In this document: in pieces, positions 47,701 to 56,667 of the stretch
How positions within the stretch are numbered: the first letter of the stretch is position 1
Layout of the letters: each line of letters starts with the position of its first letter
Assembly: GCA_027924585.1 (NCBI GenBank)
Contig: BSBM01000179.1
Location: forward strand, 12,190,501 to 12,254,500
Length of the DNA stretch: 64,000 bases
Reading direction: 5' to 3'
Source: Larix kaempferi
Taxonomy: Eukaryota > Streptophyta > Pinopsida > Pinales > Pinaceae
Notes under the pieces: model-generated
What the model was told of the DNA's origin: nothing
Database searches by the model: none
The model's input: the letters and a program-made list of their open reading frames with translations, nothing else
Made by a program: the position numbers and the translations under genes

Positions 47701-48103
47701 GAACAGTTCCTCAAATAGAGGAATGCACCCCTTAATCAAGGAATGTGCCCCCAAATATAAGAATCCAACTCAAAGTTGACTCAGGTGGTCAATTTGGATG
47801 GGGTTTGGCCCACTAGAGTCATTAGGTCAAGGTCTAAGTGGCTAGGTAAAGGGTTGTTTTCACTAACACCTCCTACAAGCCTAACTAGGTGAAGAAATAA
47901 AAAATTAAAAAATGGGTCATGGCAATTTACATCCATATTAGGTAACCATGCACACAATGTTCCCTAAAAACTGGGTAAGAGGGAATAGCCACATGGGAAA
48001 AAAACATAAAATAGAATGTGAAGAGAAATATTTAGGGAGCCTTCTCAATATATGCCTTCACTCCCAAAGAAGCTCTCAACTGGTTGAACTACTACTCTGA
48101 AAA
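47701..48103. other. Left flank of the retrotransposon array
   Basis: No gene recognised. The array begins at 48104 directly after CTGAAAA. The matching flank at the other end of the array is outside the window, so a target-site duplication cannot be tested. Confidence 0.5.
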
Positions 48104-48330
48104 TGATCCGGATTTATGTGGGAACGAAACAAAAGATAGCATATGCAGAATCATATATAGAGATATATTGCAAATAACACAGTGATACAGTAAACACATA
48201 TTCTATTAAATAGCGGAAATAGAACAGACTGTAAAATACAATAGCTGGAATGGTGGTAGCTATCTCTGAGAAGAGATGTGGCCGCTATGCTCATTCGTGC
48301 CAAGATCAATACAAAGAGAGGCCGAAAGGG

Positions 48331-48340
48331 CCTATTTATC
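48331..48340 (-). promoter_or_regulatory. TATA-like box in the LTR
   Basis: GATAAATAGG on the minus strand, about 230 bp before the LTR end, in the right place for an LTR promoter. Repeats in every LTR at +2,648 steps. The transcription start is not established. Confidence 0.4.
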
Positions 48341-48517
48341 ATAAGCATGAGGGAAAGAATCCCAAACATCCAAAAACCTAACCCTAGAAGATGAACCGTC
48401 ATAAAGTTTGCGGCCCCAAGGTGGTTAGTTGAACAGTCAACTTCCCGGGGTCATAACTTTTGCATACGATCTCCGTTTAGGGCGCTCGGTAGCCCGTTGG
48501 AAAGGTCTAACCAAGAT

Positions 48518-50710
48518 TTACAACTTTCGACTGGGCCCAAATGATTGCCGTTGGCAACCATTTGGTCCCCCAAATCGCCAAAAAATGTCGTTTAGGGCCT
48601 CAAAATGGCTCCGGAAGTTCAGGCCCCGAAAAACTGCTAAAAATAGTAATTTACCAAAATTGCCAGAAGACTGTTTTGAGCCAGTTGGAAGAGGTGGGCT
48701 GCCACCGATATCCACCTGGATCAATCCTCCCTCCTTAGGAAGCAATGGTCTCCATTGCGTTAAATCCCTTATCATATGTCGAGCTGTGTGTCGAGTTGAG
48801 CTCTTGGTGCGACATTTGCTGAAGCAGAAAGGTTGCCTTTCTTTGAAATCTTCAGAGGGCTGTAATTGTTGTTGCTCGCTGCGCTGGAGCTGTTCAATAG
48901 TTTTGGTTGTTGTGGTATTTTGCATTGGTGTTGATGGTTTCTTTTTGGGGGAGCACCTTGAATGTGTGGCCTTGCACTGCAAAGGAACTCGAATAGGCGA
49001 TGCTGCACTGAACTTCTGTTTTTCTTGTTTCTGCTGAGTAGAGGGATGATGGGCAGAGGTTGTGGATGTCTCTGCGATATGATGTTCTCCTTTAGTGGCA
49101 ATTGCGAATAGGGAAAATTTCCCAGTGTGGGAGATTATCTTCCTTCCCTGCTCGTTTGGGGTAGGTGCAACTATCTCTGGTATCCGATAGAGTTGTCCTC
49201 CCAAAGTGACAATGACACTGCGAGGTCGTGATTCATATACAGCATGACGCTTCCACATATATGGTTGTCCTAAAAGAACATCACATACTTCAAGTGGGGC
49301 CACATCACACAATACCTCATCTTTGAAGGGCTTGATGCCATATGGTAGGCGACATTGGTGACTGACACGGATCCTTCGTCCTTGGCTTAGCCATCCAATG
49401 GTGTATGGTTGTGGGTGCGGTGTTATTGGTAGCTCCAATCTCTTGATGACTTCTTCTGAGATCAGGTTCTTCTGGCTGCCGCTGTCCACAACAAAGTGTA
49501 GGGGAATTCCCTTCACCCACATCTGTGAGTGGAAAAGGCGCTCCTCTGCCTCCGACTCTTCAGGCTCCTCTGGCTGAATCTGTGTGGTAGCAACAACGGC
49601 ACTGGGTTCTGCATCAATGATCTGCTTCCCTTTTTGCGTGGCTGTGAAATTAGGTTCCGAGTCAGAATCGGAACTGGGATCTGATTCTGAAGCTTTGATC
49701 TCAGCCACCAATGACTGTTTTGAGCGACAATCATCAGTGTTGTGCCAGGGGCTTTTGTGGAACTCGCACCACTTCCCGGTGTCCTTCTTTGTCTTTTCTT
49801 TACCCTTCTTCGCCTGTGGTTGAGACTGGTTGTCCTTTTCCTGCCCCGTGCTCTGCGAGCTAGAGTTTCCCTTGCCCTGCTTCTGCGCAGGTCCGAAGTC
49901 ACGCTTGTTCTTTTGCTGAAATTTCTGCTCAATTTTGACAGCATATCGATAGGCGGATCCGAGTGAAGAGATTTCTAGGAAATCCATCTCTGTTCGGATG
50001 TACCGGTGTAGGCCACTGCGATATTTCAGTACTAGGTGCCGCTCGGAGTCCTTGATACCTAGCTTTGTGCGCAAGGTATGGAATTTGTTGGTGTACTCTG
50101 ACACCGTTTGGTCCCTCTCTTGATGCAGAATGGTCCATTTTGTGTACTGGTCATCATAGTTTCCAACAGGGTAATATTGTTCCTTGACGGCATCTATAAA
50201 AGAGGCCCAAGTGGGATTGGAATATTCAAACAATCCAGACTCGTCTGACGAGTTTTGCTCACAATAAGTTTCCCACCAATTTTTGACATGGGGGACGGCC
50301 TTAAGGAGCGCAAAGATGATCTTTTCCCTGTCGGAAAATTTGTGGACAGAGAAATACCCTTCTAGTAGATTCAACCATTTATCTAGAGCATCGGCATCGA
50401 TTTGGCCTTCAAATAAAGGGATATCAAAATTAACTTGTACCTTGAAGGGAGTCGTATCTCCGAAATGGCTGCTCGTTGAGGGTGCATTTGCCGCTGTTGG
50501 CATGCGTTGAAGGATTTGGGCGAAATTATCCATCATCTCGTTCCTCTGTCGCGCGAGGGCTTCCTCGAGCAACAACTTGATAGGATCTACTGCTCCGTCG
50601 TCTCTCTTTTCTTCCGCCATGGGAGGCCGTTTAGGGCGGCGAGAGTGGTCTTCCCCAAGTGAAACTAGTTCGAGACCCAACTCTCTATATCCTGACCTCG
50701 TCGGGGACAT
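48518..50710 (-). CDS. gag-protease polyprotein, unit 1
   Basis: 730 aa if started at the first ATG (50710); a second ATG at 50620 in a good plant context (CCATGGCG, reading MAEEKR) would give 700 aa and is at least as likely. Residues about 90-265 are a Ty3/Gypsy Retrotrans_gag capsid domain (FEGQIDADALDKWLNLLEGYF, ERDQTVSEYTNKFHTLR). A Lys/Gln/Ser-rich linker follows. Residues 315-328 are a zinc knuckle of type CX2HX4HX4C (His in place of the second Cys, common in plant Gypsy gag). An acidic Ser/Asp/Glu stretch precedes an aspartic protease: FVVDSGS (catalytic Asp409) and the flap/second motif LLGQPYM (479-485). No reverse transcriptase, RNase H or integrase follows. After about residue 520 the protein is low-complexity, and its last about 68 residues are encoded by the polypurine tract end and the 3' LTR. 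Ends TAA 48518-48520. Confidence 0.93.
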   Translation of the reverse strand: MSPTRSGYRELGLELVSLGEDHSRRPKRPPMAEEKRDDGAVDPIKLLLEEALARQRNEMMDNFAQILQRMPTAANAPSTSSHFGDTTPFKVQVNFDIPLFEGQIDADALDKWLNLLEGYFSVHKFSDREKIIFALLKAVPHVKNWWETYCEQNSSDESGLFEYSNPTWASFIDAVKEQYYPVGNYDDQYTKWTILHQERDQTVSEYTNKFHTLRTKLGIKDSERHLVLKYRSGLHRYIRTEMDFLEISSLGSAYRYAVKIEQKFQQKNKRDFGPAQKQGKGNSSSQSTGQEKDNQSQPQAKKGKEKTKKDTGKWCEFHKSPWHNTDDCRSKQSLVAEIKASESDPSSDSDSEPNFTATQKGKQIIDAEPSAVVATTQIQPEEPEESEAEERLFHSQMWVKGIPLHFVVDSGSQKNLISEEVIKRLELPITPHPQPYTIGWLSQGRRIRVSHQCRLPYGIKPFKDEVLCDVAPLEVCDVLLGQPYMWKRHAVYESRPRSVIVTLGGQLYRIPEIVAPTPNEQGRKIISHTGKFSLFAIATKGEHHIAETSTTSAHHPSTQQKQEKQKFSAASPIRVPLQCKATHSRCSPKKKPSTPMQNTTTTKTIEQLQRSEQQQLQPSEDFKERQPFCFSKCRTKSSTRHTARHMIRDLTQWRPLLPKEGGLIQVDIGGSPPLPTGSKQSSGNFGKLLFLAVFRGLNFRSHFEALNDIFWRFGGPNGCQRQSFGPSRKL
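48537..48565. repeat. Hairpin inside the LTR and the ORF end
   Basis: 13-bp arms CCAAATGATTGCC and GGCAACCATTTGG around GTT, with one mismatch. In units 4 to 6 the left arm reads CCAAATGCATGCC, which weakens the stem. The few LTR differences between units cluster here. Confidence 0.8.
48724..48737 (-). other. Polypurine tract, unit 1
   Basis: TAAGGAGGGAGGAT on the minus strand abuts the LTR start TGATCC. It would prime plus-strand DNA synthesis. Being inside the ORF, it also encodes PKEGG. Equivalent tracts lie at 51372-51385, 54020-54033, 56668-56681, 59316-59329 and 61964-61977. Confidence 0.9.
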
Positions 50711-50738
50711 GCACCGAGAAACAATCAAAGAGCAGACC

Positions 50739-50750
50739 GCTCTGATACCA
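50739..50750 (-). other. Primer-binding site, unit 1 (initiator tRNA-Met)
   Basis: TGGTATCAGAGC on the minus strand is complementary to the 3' end of plant initiator tRNA-Met. It lies one base inside the 5' LTR end (50752). Same site at 53387-53398, 56035-56046, 58683-58694, 61331-61342 and 63979-63990. Confidence 0.93.
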
Positions 50751-50751
50751 C

Positions 50752-51371
50752 TGATCCGGATTTATGTGGGAACGAAACAAAAGATAGCATATGCAGAATC
50801 ATATACAGAGATATATTGCAAATAACACAGTGATACAGTAAACACATATTCTATTAAATAGCGGAAATAGAACAGACTGTAAAATACAATAGCTGGAATG
50901 GTGGTAGCTATCTCTGAGAAGAGATGTGGCCGCTATGCTCATTCGTGCCAAGATCAATACAAAGAGAGGCCGAAAGGGCCTATTTATCATAAGCATGAGG
51001 GAAAGAATCCCAAACATCCAAAAACCTAACCCTAGAAGATGAACCGTCATAAAGTTTGCGGCCCCAAGGTGGTTAGTTGAACAGTCAACTTCCCGGGGTC
51101 ATAACTTTTGCATACGATCTCCGTTTAGGGCGCTCGGTAGCCCGTTGGAAAGGTCTAACCAAGATTTACAACTTTCGACTGGGCCCAAATGATTGTCGTT
51201 GGCAACCATTTGGTCCCCCAAATCGCCAAAAAATGTCGTTTAGGGCCTCAAAATGGCTCCGGAAGTTCAGGCCCCGAAAAACTGCTAAAAATAGTAATTT
51301 ACCAAAATTGACAGAAGACTGTTTTGAGCCAGTTGGAAGAGGTGGGATGCCACCGATATCCACCTGGATCA
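50752..51371 (-). repeat. LTR 2 (shared by units 1 and 2)
   Basis: 5' LTR of unit 1 and 3' LTR of unit 2. Differs from LTR 1 at a few bases (GATTGTCG in the hairpin, TTGACAG and GGGATGCC near the 5' end). Confidence 0.95.
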
Positions 51372-53358
51372 ATCCTCCCTCCTTAGGAAGCAATGGTCTC
51401 CATTGCGTTAAATCCCTTATCATATGTCGAGCTGTGTGTCGAGTTGAGCTCTTGGTGCGACATTTGCTGAAGCAGAAAGGTTGCCTTTCTTTGAAATCTT
51501 CAGAGGGTTGTAATTGTTGTTGCTCGCTGCGCTGGAGCTGTTCAATAGTTTTGGTTGTTGTGGTATTTTGCATTGGTGTTGATGGTTTCTTTTTGGGGGA
51601 GCACCTTGAATGTGTGGCCTTGCACTGCAAAGGAACTCGAATAGGCGATGCTGCACTGAACTTCTGTTTTTCTTGTTTCTGCTGAGTAGAGGGATGATGG
51701 GAAGAGGTTGTGGATGTCTCTGCGATATGATGTTCTCCTTTAGTGGCAATTGCGAATAGGGAAAATTTCCCAGTGTGGGAGATTATCTTCCTTCCCTGCT
51801 CGTTTGGGGTAGGTGCAACTATCTCTGGTATCCGATAGAGTTGTCCTCCCAAAGTGACAATGACACTGCGAGGTCGTGATTCATATACAGCATGACGCTT
51901 CCACATATATGGTTGTCCTAAAAGAACATCACATACTTCAAGTGGGGCCACATCACACAATACCTCATCTTTGAAGGGCTTGATGCCATATGGTAGGCGA
52001 CATTGGTGACTGACACGGATCCTTCGTCCTTGGCTTAGCCATCCAATGGTGTATGGTTGTGGGTGCGGTGTTATTGGTAGCTCCAATCTCTTGATGACTT
52101 CTTCTGAGATCAGGTTCTTCTGGCTGCCGCTGTCCACAACAAAGTGTAGGGGAATTCCCTTCACCCACATCTGTGAGTGGAAAAGGCGCTCCTCTGCCTC
52201 CGACTCTTCAGGCTCCTCTGGCTGAATCTGTGTGGTGGCAACAACGGCACTGGGTTCTGCATCAATGATCTGCTTCCCTTTTTGCGTGGCTGTGAAATTA
52301 GGTTCCGAGTCAGAATCGGAACTGGGATCTGATTCTGAAGCTTTGATCTCAGCCACCAATGACTGTTTTGAGCGACAATCATCAGTGTTGTGCCAGGGGC
52401 TTTTGTGGAACTCGCACCACTTCCCGGTGTCCTTCTTTGTCTTTTCTTTACCCTTCTTCGCCTGTGGTTGAGACTGGTTGTCCTTTTCCTGCCCCGTGCT
52501 CTGCGAGCTAGAGTTTCCCTTGCCCTGCTTCTGCGCAGGTCCGAAGTCACGCTTGTTCTTTTGCTGAAATTTCTGCTCAATTTTGACAGCATATCGATAG
52601 GCGGATCCGAGTGAAGAGATTTCTAGGAAATCCATCTCTGTTCGGATGTACCGGTGTAGGCCACTGCGATATTTCAGTACTAGGTGCCGCTCGGAGTCCT
52701 TGATACCTAGCTTTGTGCGCAAGGTATGGAATTTGTTGGTGTACTCTGACACCGTTTGGTCCCTCTCTTGATGCAGAATGGTCCATTTTGTGTACTGGTC
52801 ATCATAGTTTCCAACAGGGTAATATTGTTCCTTGACGGCATCTATAAAAGAGGCCCAAGTGGGATTGGAATATTCAAACAATCCAGACTCGTCTGACGAG
52901 TTTTGCTCACAATAAGTTTCCCACCAATTTTTGACATGGGGGACGGCCTTAAGGAGCGCAAAGATGATCTTTTCCCTGTCGGAAAATTTGTGGACAGAGA
53001 AATACCCTTCTAGTAGATTCAACCATTTATCTAGAGCATCGGCATCGATTTGGCCTTCAAATAAAGGGATATCAAAATTAACTTGTACCTTGAAGGGAGT
53101 CGTATCTCCGAAATGGCTGCTCGTTGAGGGTGCATTTGCCGCTGTTGGCATGCGTTGAAGGATTTGGGCGAAATTATCCATCATCTCGTTCCTCTGTCGC
53201 GCGAGGGCTTCCTCGAGCAACAACTTGATAGGATCTACTGCTCCGTCGTCTCTCTTTTCTTCCGCCATGGGAGGCCGTTTAGGGCGGCGAGAGTGGTCTT
53301 CCCCAAGTGAAACTAGTTCGAGACCCAACTCTCTATATCCTGACCTCGTCGGGGACAT
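51166..53358 (-). CDS. gag-protease polyprotein, unit 2
   Basis: Intact, same length and domains as unit 1 (alternative ATG at 53268). Differences from unit 1: Ala553 to Ser, Ser671 to Ile, Gly683 to Val. Gag, knuckle and protease residues are unchanged. Confidence 0.93.
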   Translation of the reverse strand: MSPTRSGYRELGLELVSLGEDHSRRPKRPPMAEEKRDDGAVDPIKLLLEEALARQRNEMMDNFAQILQRMPTAANAPSTSSHFGDTTPFKVQVNFDIPLFEGQIDADALDKWLNLLEGYFSVHKFSDREKIIFALLKAVPHVKNWWETYCEQNSSDESGLFEYSNPTWASFIDAVKEQYYPVGNYDDQYTKWTILHQERDQTVSEYTNKFHTLRTKLGIKDSERHLVLKYRSGLHRYIRTEMDFLEISSLGSAYRYAVKIEQKFQQKNKRDFGPAQKQGKGNSSSQSTGQEKDNQSQPQAKKGKEKTKKDTGKWCEFHKSPWHNTDDCRSKQSLVAEIKASESDPSSDSDSEPNFTATQKGKQIIDAEPSAVVATTQIQPEEPEESEAEERLFHSQMWVKGIPLHFVVDSGSQKNLISEEVIKRLELPITPHPQPYTIGWLSQGRRIRVSHQCRLPYGIKPFKDEVLCDVAPLEVCDVLLGQPYMWKRHAVYESRPRSVIVTLGGQLYRIPEIVAPTPNEQGRKIISHTGKFSLFAIATKGEHHIAETSTTSSHHPSTQQKQEKQKFSAASPIRVPLQCKATHSRCSPKKKPSTPMQNTTTTKTIEQLQRSEQQQLQPSEDFKERQPFCFSKCRTKSSTRHTARHMIRDLTQWRPLLPKEGGLIQVDIGGIPPLPTGSKQSSVNFGKLLFLAVFRGLNFRSHFEALNDIFWRFGGPNGCQRQSFGPSRKL

Positions 53359-53399
53359 GCACCGAGAAACAATCAAAGAGCAGACCGCTCTGATACCAC

Positions 53400-54019
53400 T
53401 GATCCGGATTTATGTGGGAACGAAACAAAAGATAGCATATGCAGAATCATATACAGAGATATATTGCAAATAACACAGTGATACAGTAAACACATATTCT
53501 ATTAAATAGCGGAAATAGAACAGACTGTAAAATACAATAGCTGGAATGGTGGTAGCTATCTCTGAGAAGAGATGTGGCCGCTATGCTCATTCGTGCCAAG
53601 ATCAATACAAAGAGAGGCCGAAAGGGCCTATTTATCATAAGCATGAGGGAAAGAATCCCAAACATCCAAAAACCTAACCCTAGAAGATGAACCGTCATAA
53701 AGTTTGCGGCCCCAAGGTGGTTAGTTGAACAGTCAACTTCCCGGGGTCATAACTTTTGCATACGATCTCCGTTTAGGGCGCTCGGTAGCCCGTTGGAAAG
53801 GTCTAACCAAGATTTACAACTTTCGACTGGGCCCAAATGATTGCCGTTGGCAACCATTTGGTCCCCCAAATCGCCAAAAAATGTCGTTTAGGGCCTCAAA
53901 ATGGCTCCGGAAGTTCAGGCCCCGAAAAACTGCTAAAAATAGTAATTTACCAAAATTGACAGAAGACTGTTTTGAGCCAGTTGGAAGAGGTGGGATGCCA
54001 CCGATATCCACCTGGATCA
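53400..54019 (-). repeat. LTR 3 (shared by units 2 and 3)
   Basis: Same ends and length. Shares TTGACAG and GGGATGCC with LTR 2, so these two are closest relatives. Confidence 0.95.
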
Positions 54020-56006
54020 ATCCTCCCTCCTTAGGAAGCAATGGTCTCCATTGCGTTAAATCCCTTATCATATGTCGAGCTGTGTGTCGAGTTGAGCTCT
54101 TGGTGCGACATTTGCTGAAGCAGAAAGGTTGCCTTTCTTTGAAATCTTCAGAGGGTTGTAATTGTTGTTGCTCGCTGCGCTGGAGCTGTTCAATAGTTTT
54201 GGTTGTTGTGGTATTTTGCATTGGTGTTGATGGTTTCTTTTTGGGGGAGCACCTTGAATGTGTGGCCTTGCACTGCAAAGGAACTCGAATAGGCGATGCT
54301 GCACTGAACTTCTGTTTTTCTTGTTTCTGCTGAGTAGAGGGATGATGGGCAGAGGTTGTGGATGTCTCTGCGATATGATGTTCTCCTTTAGTGGCAATTG
54401 CGAATAGGGAAAATTTCCCAGTGTGGGAGATTATCTTCCTTCCCTGCTCGTTTGGGGTAGGTGCAACTATCTCTGGTATCCGATAGAGTTGTCCTCCCAA
54501 AGTGACAATGACACTGCGAGGTCGTGATTCATATACAGCATGACGCTTCCACATATATGGTTGTCCTAAAAGAACATCACATACTTCAAGTGGGGCCACA
54601 TCACACAATACCTCATCTTTGAAGGGCTTGATGCCATATGGTAGGCGACATTGGTGACTGACACGGATCCTTCGTCCTTGGCTTAGCCATCCAATGGTGT
54701 ATGGTTGTGGGTGCGGTGTTATTGGTAGCTCCAATCTCTTGATGACTTCTTCTGAGATCAGGTTCTTCTGGCTGCCGCTGTCCACAACAAAGTGTAGGGG
54801 AATTCCCTTCACCCACATCTGTGAGTGGAAAAGGCGCTCCTCTGCCTCCGACTCTTCAGGCTCCTCTGGCTGAATCTGTGTGGTGGCAACAACGGCACTG
54901 GGTTCTGCATCAATGATCTGCTTCCCTTTTTGCGTGGCTGTGAAATTAGGTTCCGAGTCAGAATCGGAACTGGGATCTGATTCTGAAGCTTTGATCTCAG
55001 CCACCAATGACTGTTTTGAGCGACAATCATCAGTGTTGTGCCAGGGGCTTTTGTGGAACTCGCACCACTTCCCGGTGTCCTTCTTTGTCTTTTCTTTACC
55101 CTTCTTCGCCTGTGGTTGAGACTGGTTGTCCTTTTCCTGCCCCGTGCTCTGCGAGCTAGAGTTTCCCTTGCCCTGCTTCTGCGCAGGTCCGAAGTCACGC
55201 TTGTTCTTTTGCTGAAATTTCTGCTCAATTTTGACAGCATATCGATAGGCGGATCCGAGTGAAGAGATTTCTAGGAAATCCATCTCTGTTCGGATGTACC
55301 GGTGTAGGCCACTGCGATATTTCAGTACTAGGTGCCGCTCGGAGTCCTTGATACCTAGCTTTGTGCGCAAGGTATGGAATTTGTTGGTGTACTCTGACAC
55401 CGTTTGGTCCCTCTCTTGATGCAGAATGGTCCATTTTGTGTACTGGTCATCATAGTTTCCAACAGGGTAATATTGTTCCTTGACGGCATCTATAAAAGAG
55501 GCCCAAGTGGGATTGGAATATTCAAACAATCCAGACTCGTCTGACGAGTTTTGCTCACAATAAGTTTCCCACCAATTTTTGACATGGGGGACGGCCTTAA
55601 GGAGCGCAAAGATGATCTTTTCCCTGTCGGAAAATTTGTGGACAGAGAAATACCCTTCTAGTAGATTCAACCATTTATCTAGAGCATCGGCATCGATTTG
55701 GCCTTCAAATAAAGGGATATCAAAATTAACTTGTACCTTGAAGGGAGTCGTATCTCCGAAATGGCTGCTCGTTGAGGGTGCATTTGCCGCTGTTGGCATG
55801 CGTTGAAGGATTTGGGCGAAATTATCCATCATCTCGTTCCTCTGTCGCGCGAGGGCTTCCTCGAGCAACAACTTGATAGGATCTACTGCTCCGTCGTCTC
55901 TCTTTTCTTCCGCCATGGGAGGCCGTTTAGGGCGGCGAGAGTGGTCTTCCCCAAGTGAAACTAGTTCGAGACCCAACTCTCTATATCCTGACCTCGTCGG
56001 GGACAT
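53814..56006 (-). CDS. gag-protease polyprotein, unit 3
   Basis: Intact (alternative ATG at 55916). Has the Ile671 and Val683 of unit 2 but Ala553 as in the other units. Confidence 0.93.
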   Translation of the reverse strand: MSPTRSGYRELGLELVSLGEDHSRRPKRPPMAEEKRDDGAVDPIKLLLEEALARQRNEMMDNFAQILQRMPTAANAPSTSSHFGDTTPFKVQVNFDIPLFEGQIDADALDKWLNLLEGYFSVHKFSDREKIIFALLKAVPHVKNWWETYCEQNSSDESGLFEYSNPTWASFIDAVKEQYYPVGNYDDQYTKWTILHQERDQTVSEYTNKFHTLRTKLGIKDSERHLVLKYRSGLHRYIRTEMDFLEISSLGSAYRYAVKIEQKFQQKNKRDFGPAQKQGKGNSSSQSTGQEKDNQSQPQAKKGKEKTKKDTGKWCEFHKSPWHNTDDCRSKQSLVAEIKASESDPSSDSDSEPNFTATQKGKQIIDAEPSAVVATTQIQPEEPEESEAEERLFHSQMWVKGIPLHFVVDSGSQKNLISEEVIKRLELPITPHPQPYTIGWLSQGRRIRVSHQCRLPYGIKPFKDEVLCDVAPLEVCDVLLGQPYMWKRHAVYESRPRSVIVTLGGQLYRIPEIVAPTPNEQGRKIISHTGKFSLFAIATKGEHHIAETSTTSAHHPSTQQKQEKQKFSAASPIRVPLQCKATHSRCSPKKKPSTPMQNTTTTKTIEQLQRSEQQQLQPSEDFKERQPFCFSKCRTKSSTRHTARHMIRDLTQWRPLLPKEGGLIQVDIGGIPPLPTGSKQSSVNFGKLLFLAVFRGLNFRSHFEALNDIFWRFGGPNGCQRQSFGPSRKL

Positions 56007-56047
56007 GCACCGAGAAACAATCAAAGAGCAGACCGCTCTGATACCAC

Positions 56048-56667
56048 TGATCCGGATTTATGTGGGAACGAAACAAAAGATAGCATATGCAGAATCATAT
56101 ACAGAGATATATTGCAAATAACACAGTGATACAGTAAACACATATTCTATTAAATAGCGGAAATAGAACAGACTGTAAAATACAATAGCTGGAATGGTGG
56201 TAGCTATCTCTGAGAAGAGATGTGGCCGCTATGCTCATTCGTGCCAAGATCAATACAAAGAGAGGCCGAAAGGGCCTATTTATCATAAGCATGAGGGAAA
56301 GAATCCCAAACATCCAAAAACCTAACCCTAGAAGATGAACCGTCATAAAGTTTGCGGCCCCAAGGTGGTTAGTTGAACAGTCAACTTCCCGGGGTCATAA
56401 CTTTTGCATACGATCTCCGTTTAGGGCGCTCGGTAGCCCGTTGGAAAGGTCTAACCAAGATTTACAACTTTCGAATGGGCCCAAATGCATGCCGTTGGCA
56501 ACCATTTGGTCCCCCAAATCGCCAAAAAATGTCGTTTAGGGCCTCAAAATGGCTCCGGAAGTTCAGGCCCCGAAAAACTGCTAAAAATAGTAATTTACCA
56601 AAATTGCCAGAAGACTGTTTTGAGCCAGTTGGAAGAGGTGGGCTGCCACCGATATCCACCTGGATCA
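56048..56667 (-). repeat. LTR 4 (shared by units 3 and 4)
   Basis: Has the hairpin variant AATGCATGCC and a change just before GGGCCC (CGAATGGGCCC). Otherwise as LTR 1 (TTGCCAG, GGGCTGCC). Confidence 0.95.

Larger units (their letters stand above)
48104..48723 (-). repeat. LTR 1 (array-terminal 3' LTR)
   Basis: Read on the minus strand it starts TGATCCAGGTGG (48723) and ends CCGGATCA (48104), with inverted ends TGATCC/GGATCA. A polypurine tract precedes it. A TATA-like GATAAATAGG lies at 48331-48340. The first about 200 bp of the LTR encode the end of the gag-pro ORF. At 48158 it has T where the other LTRs have C. Confidence 0.95.

Noticed and set aside
48429-49037. 202-codon plus-strand ORF repeated in every array unit (also at 51077, 53725, 56373, 59021, 61669)
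   Set aside because: It lies antisense to the gag-pro ORF and the LTR, has no known domain, and is conserved only because the whole unit is copied.
50711-50728. Longer gag-pro start at 50728
   Set aside because: The codon there is TTG, not ATG. Plant translation would use the ATG at 50710 or the better-context ATG at 50620.
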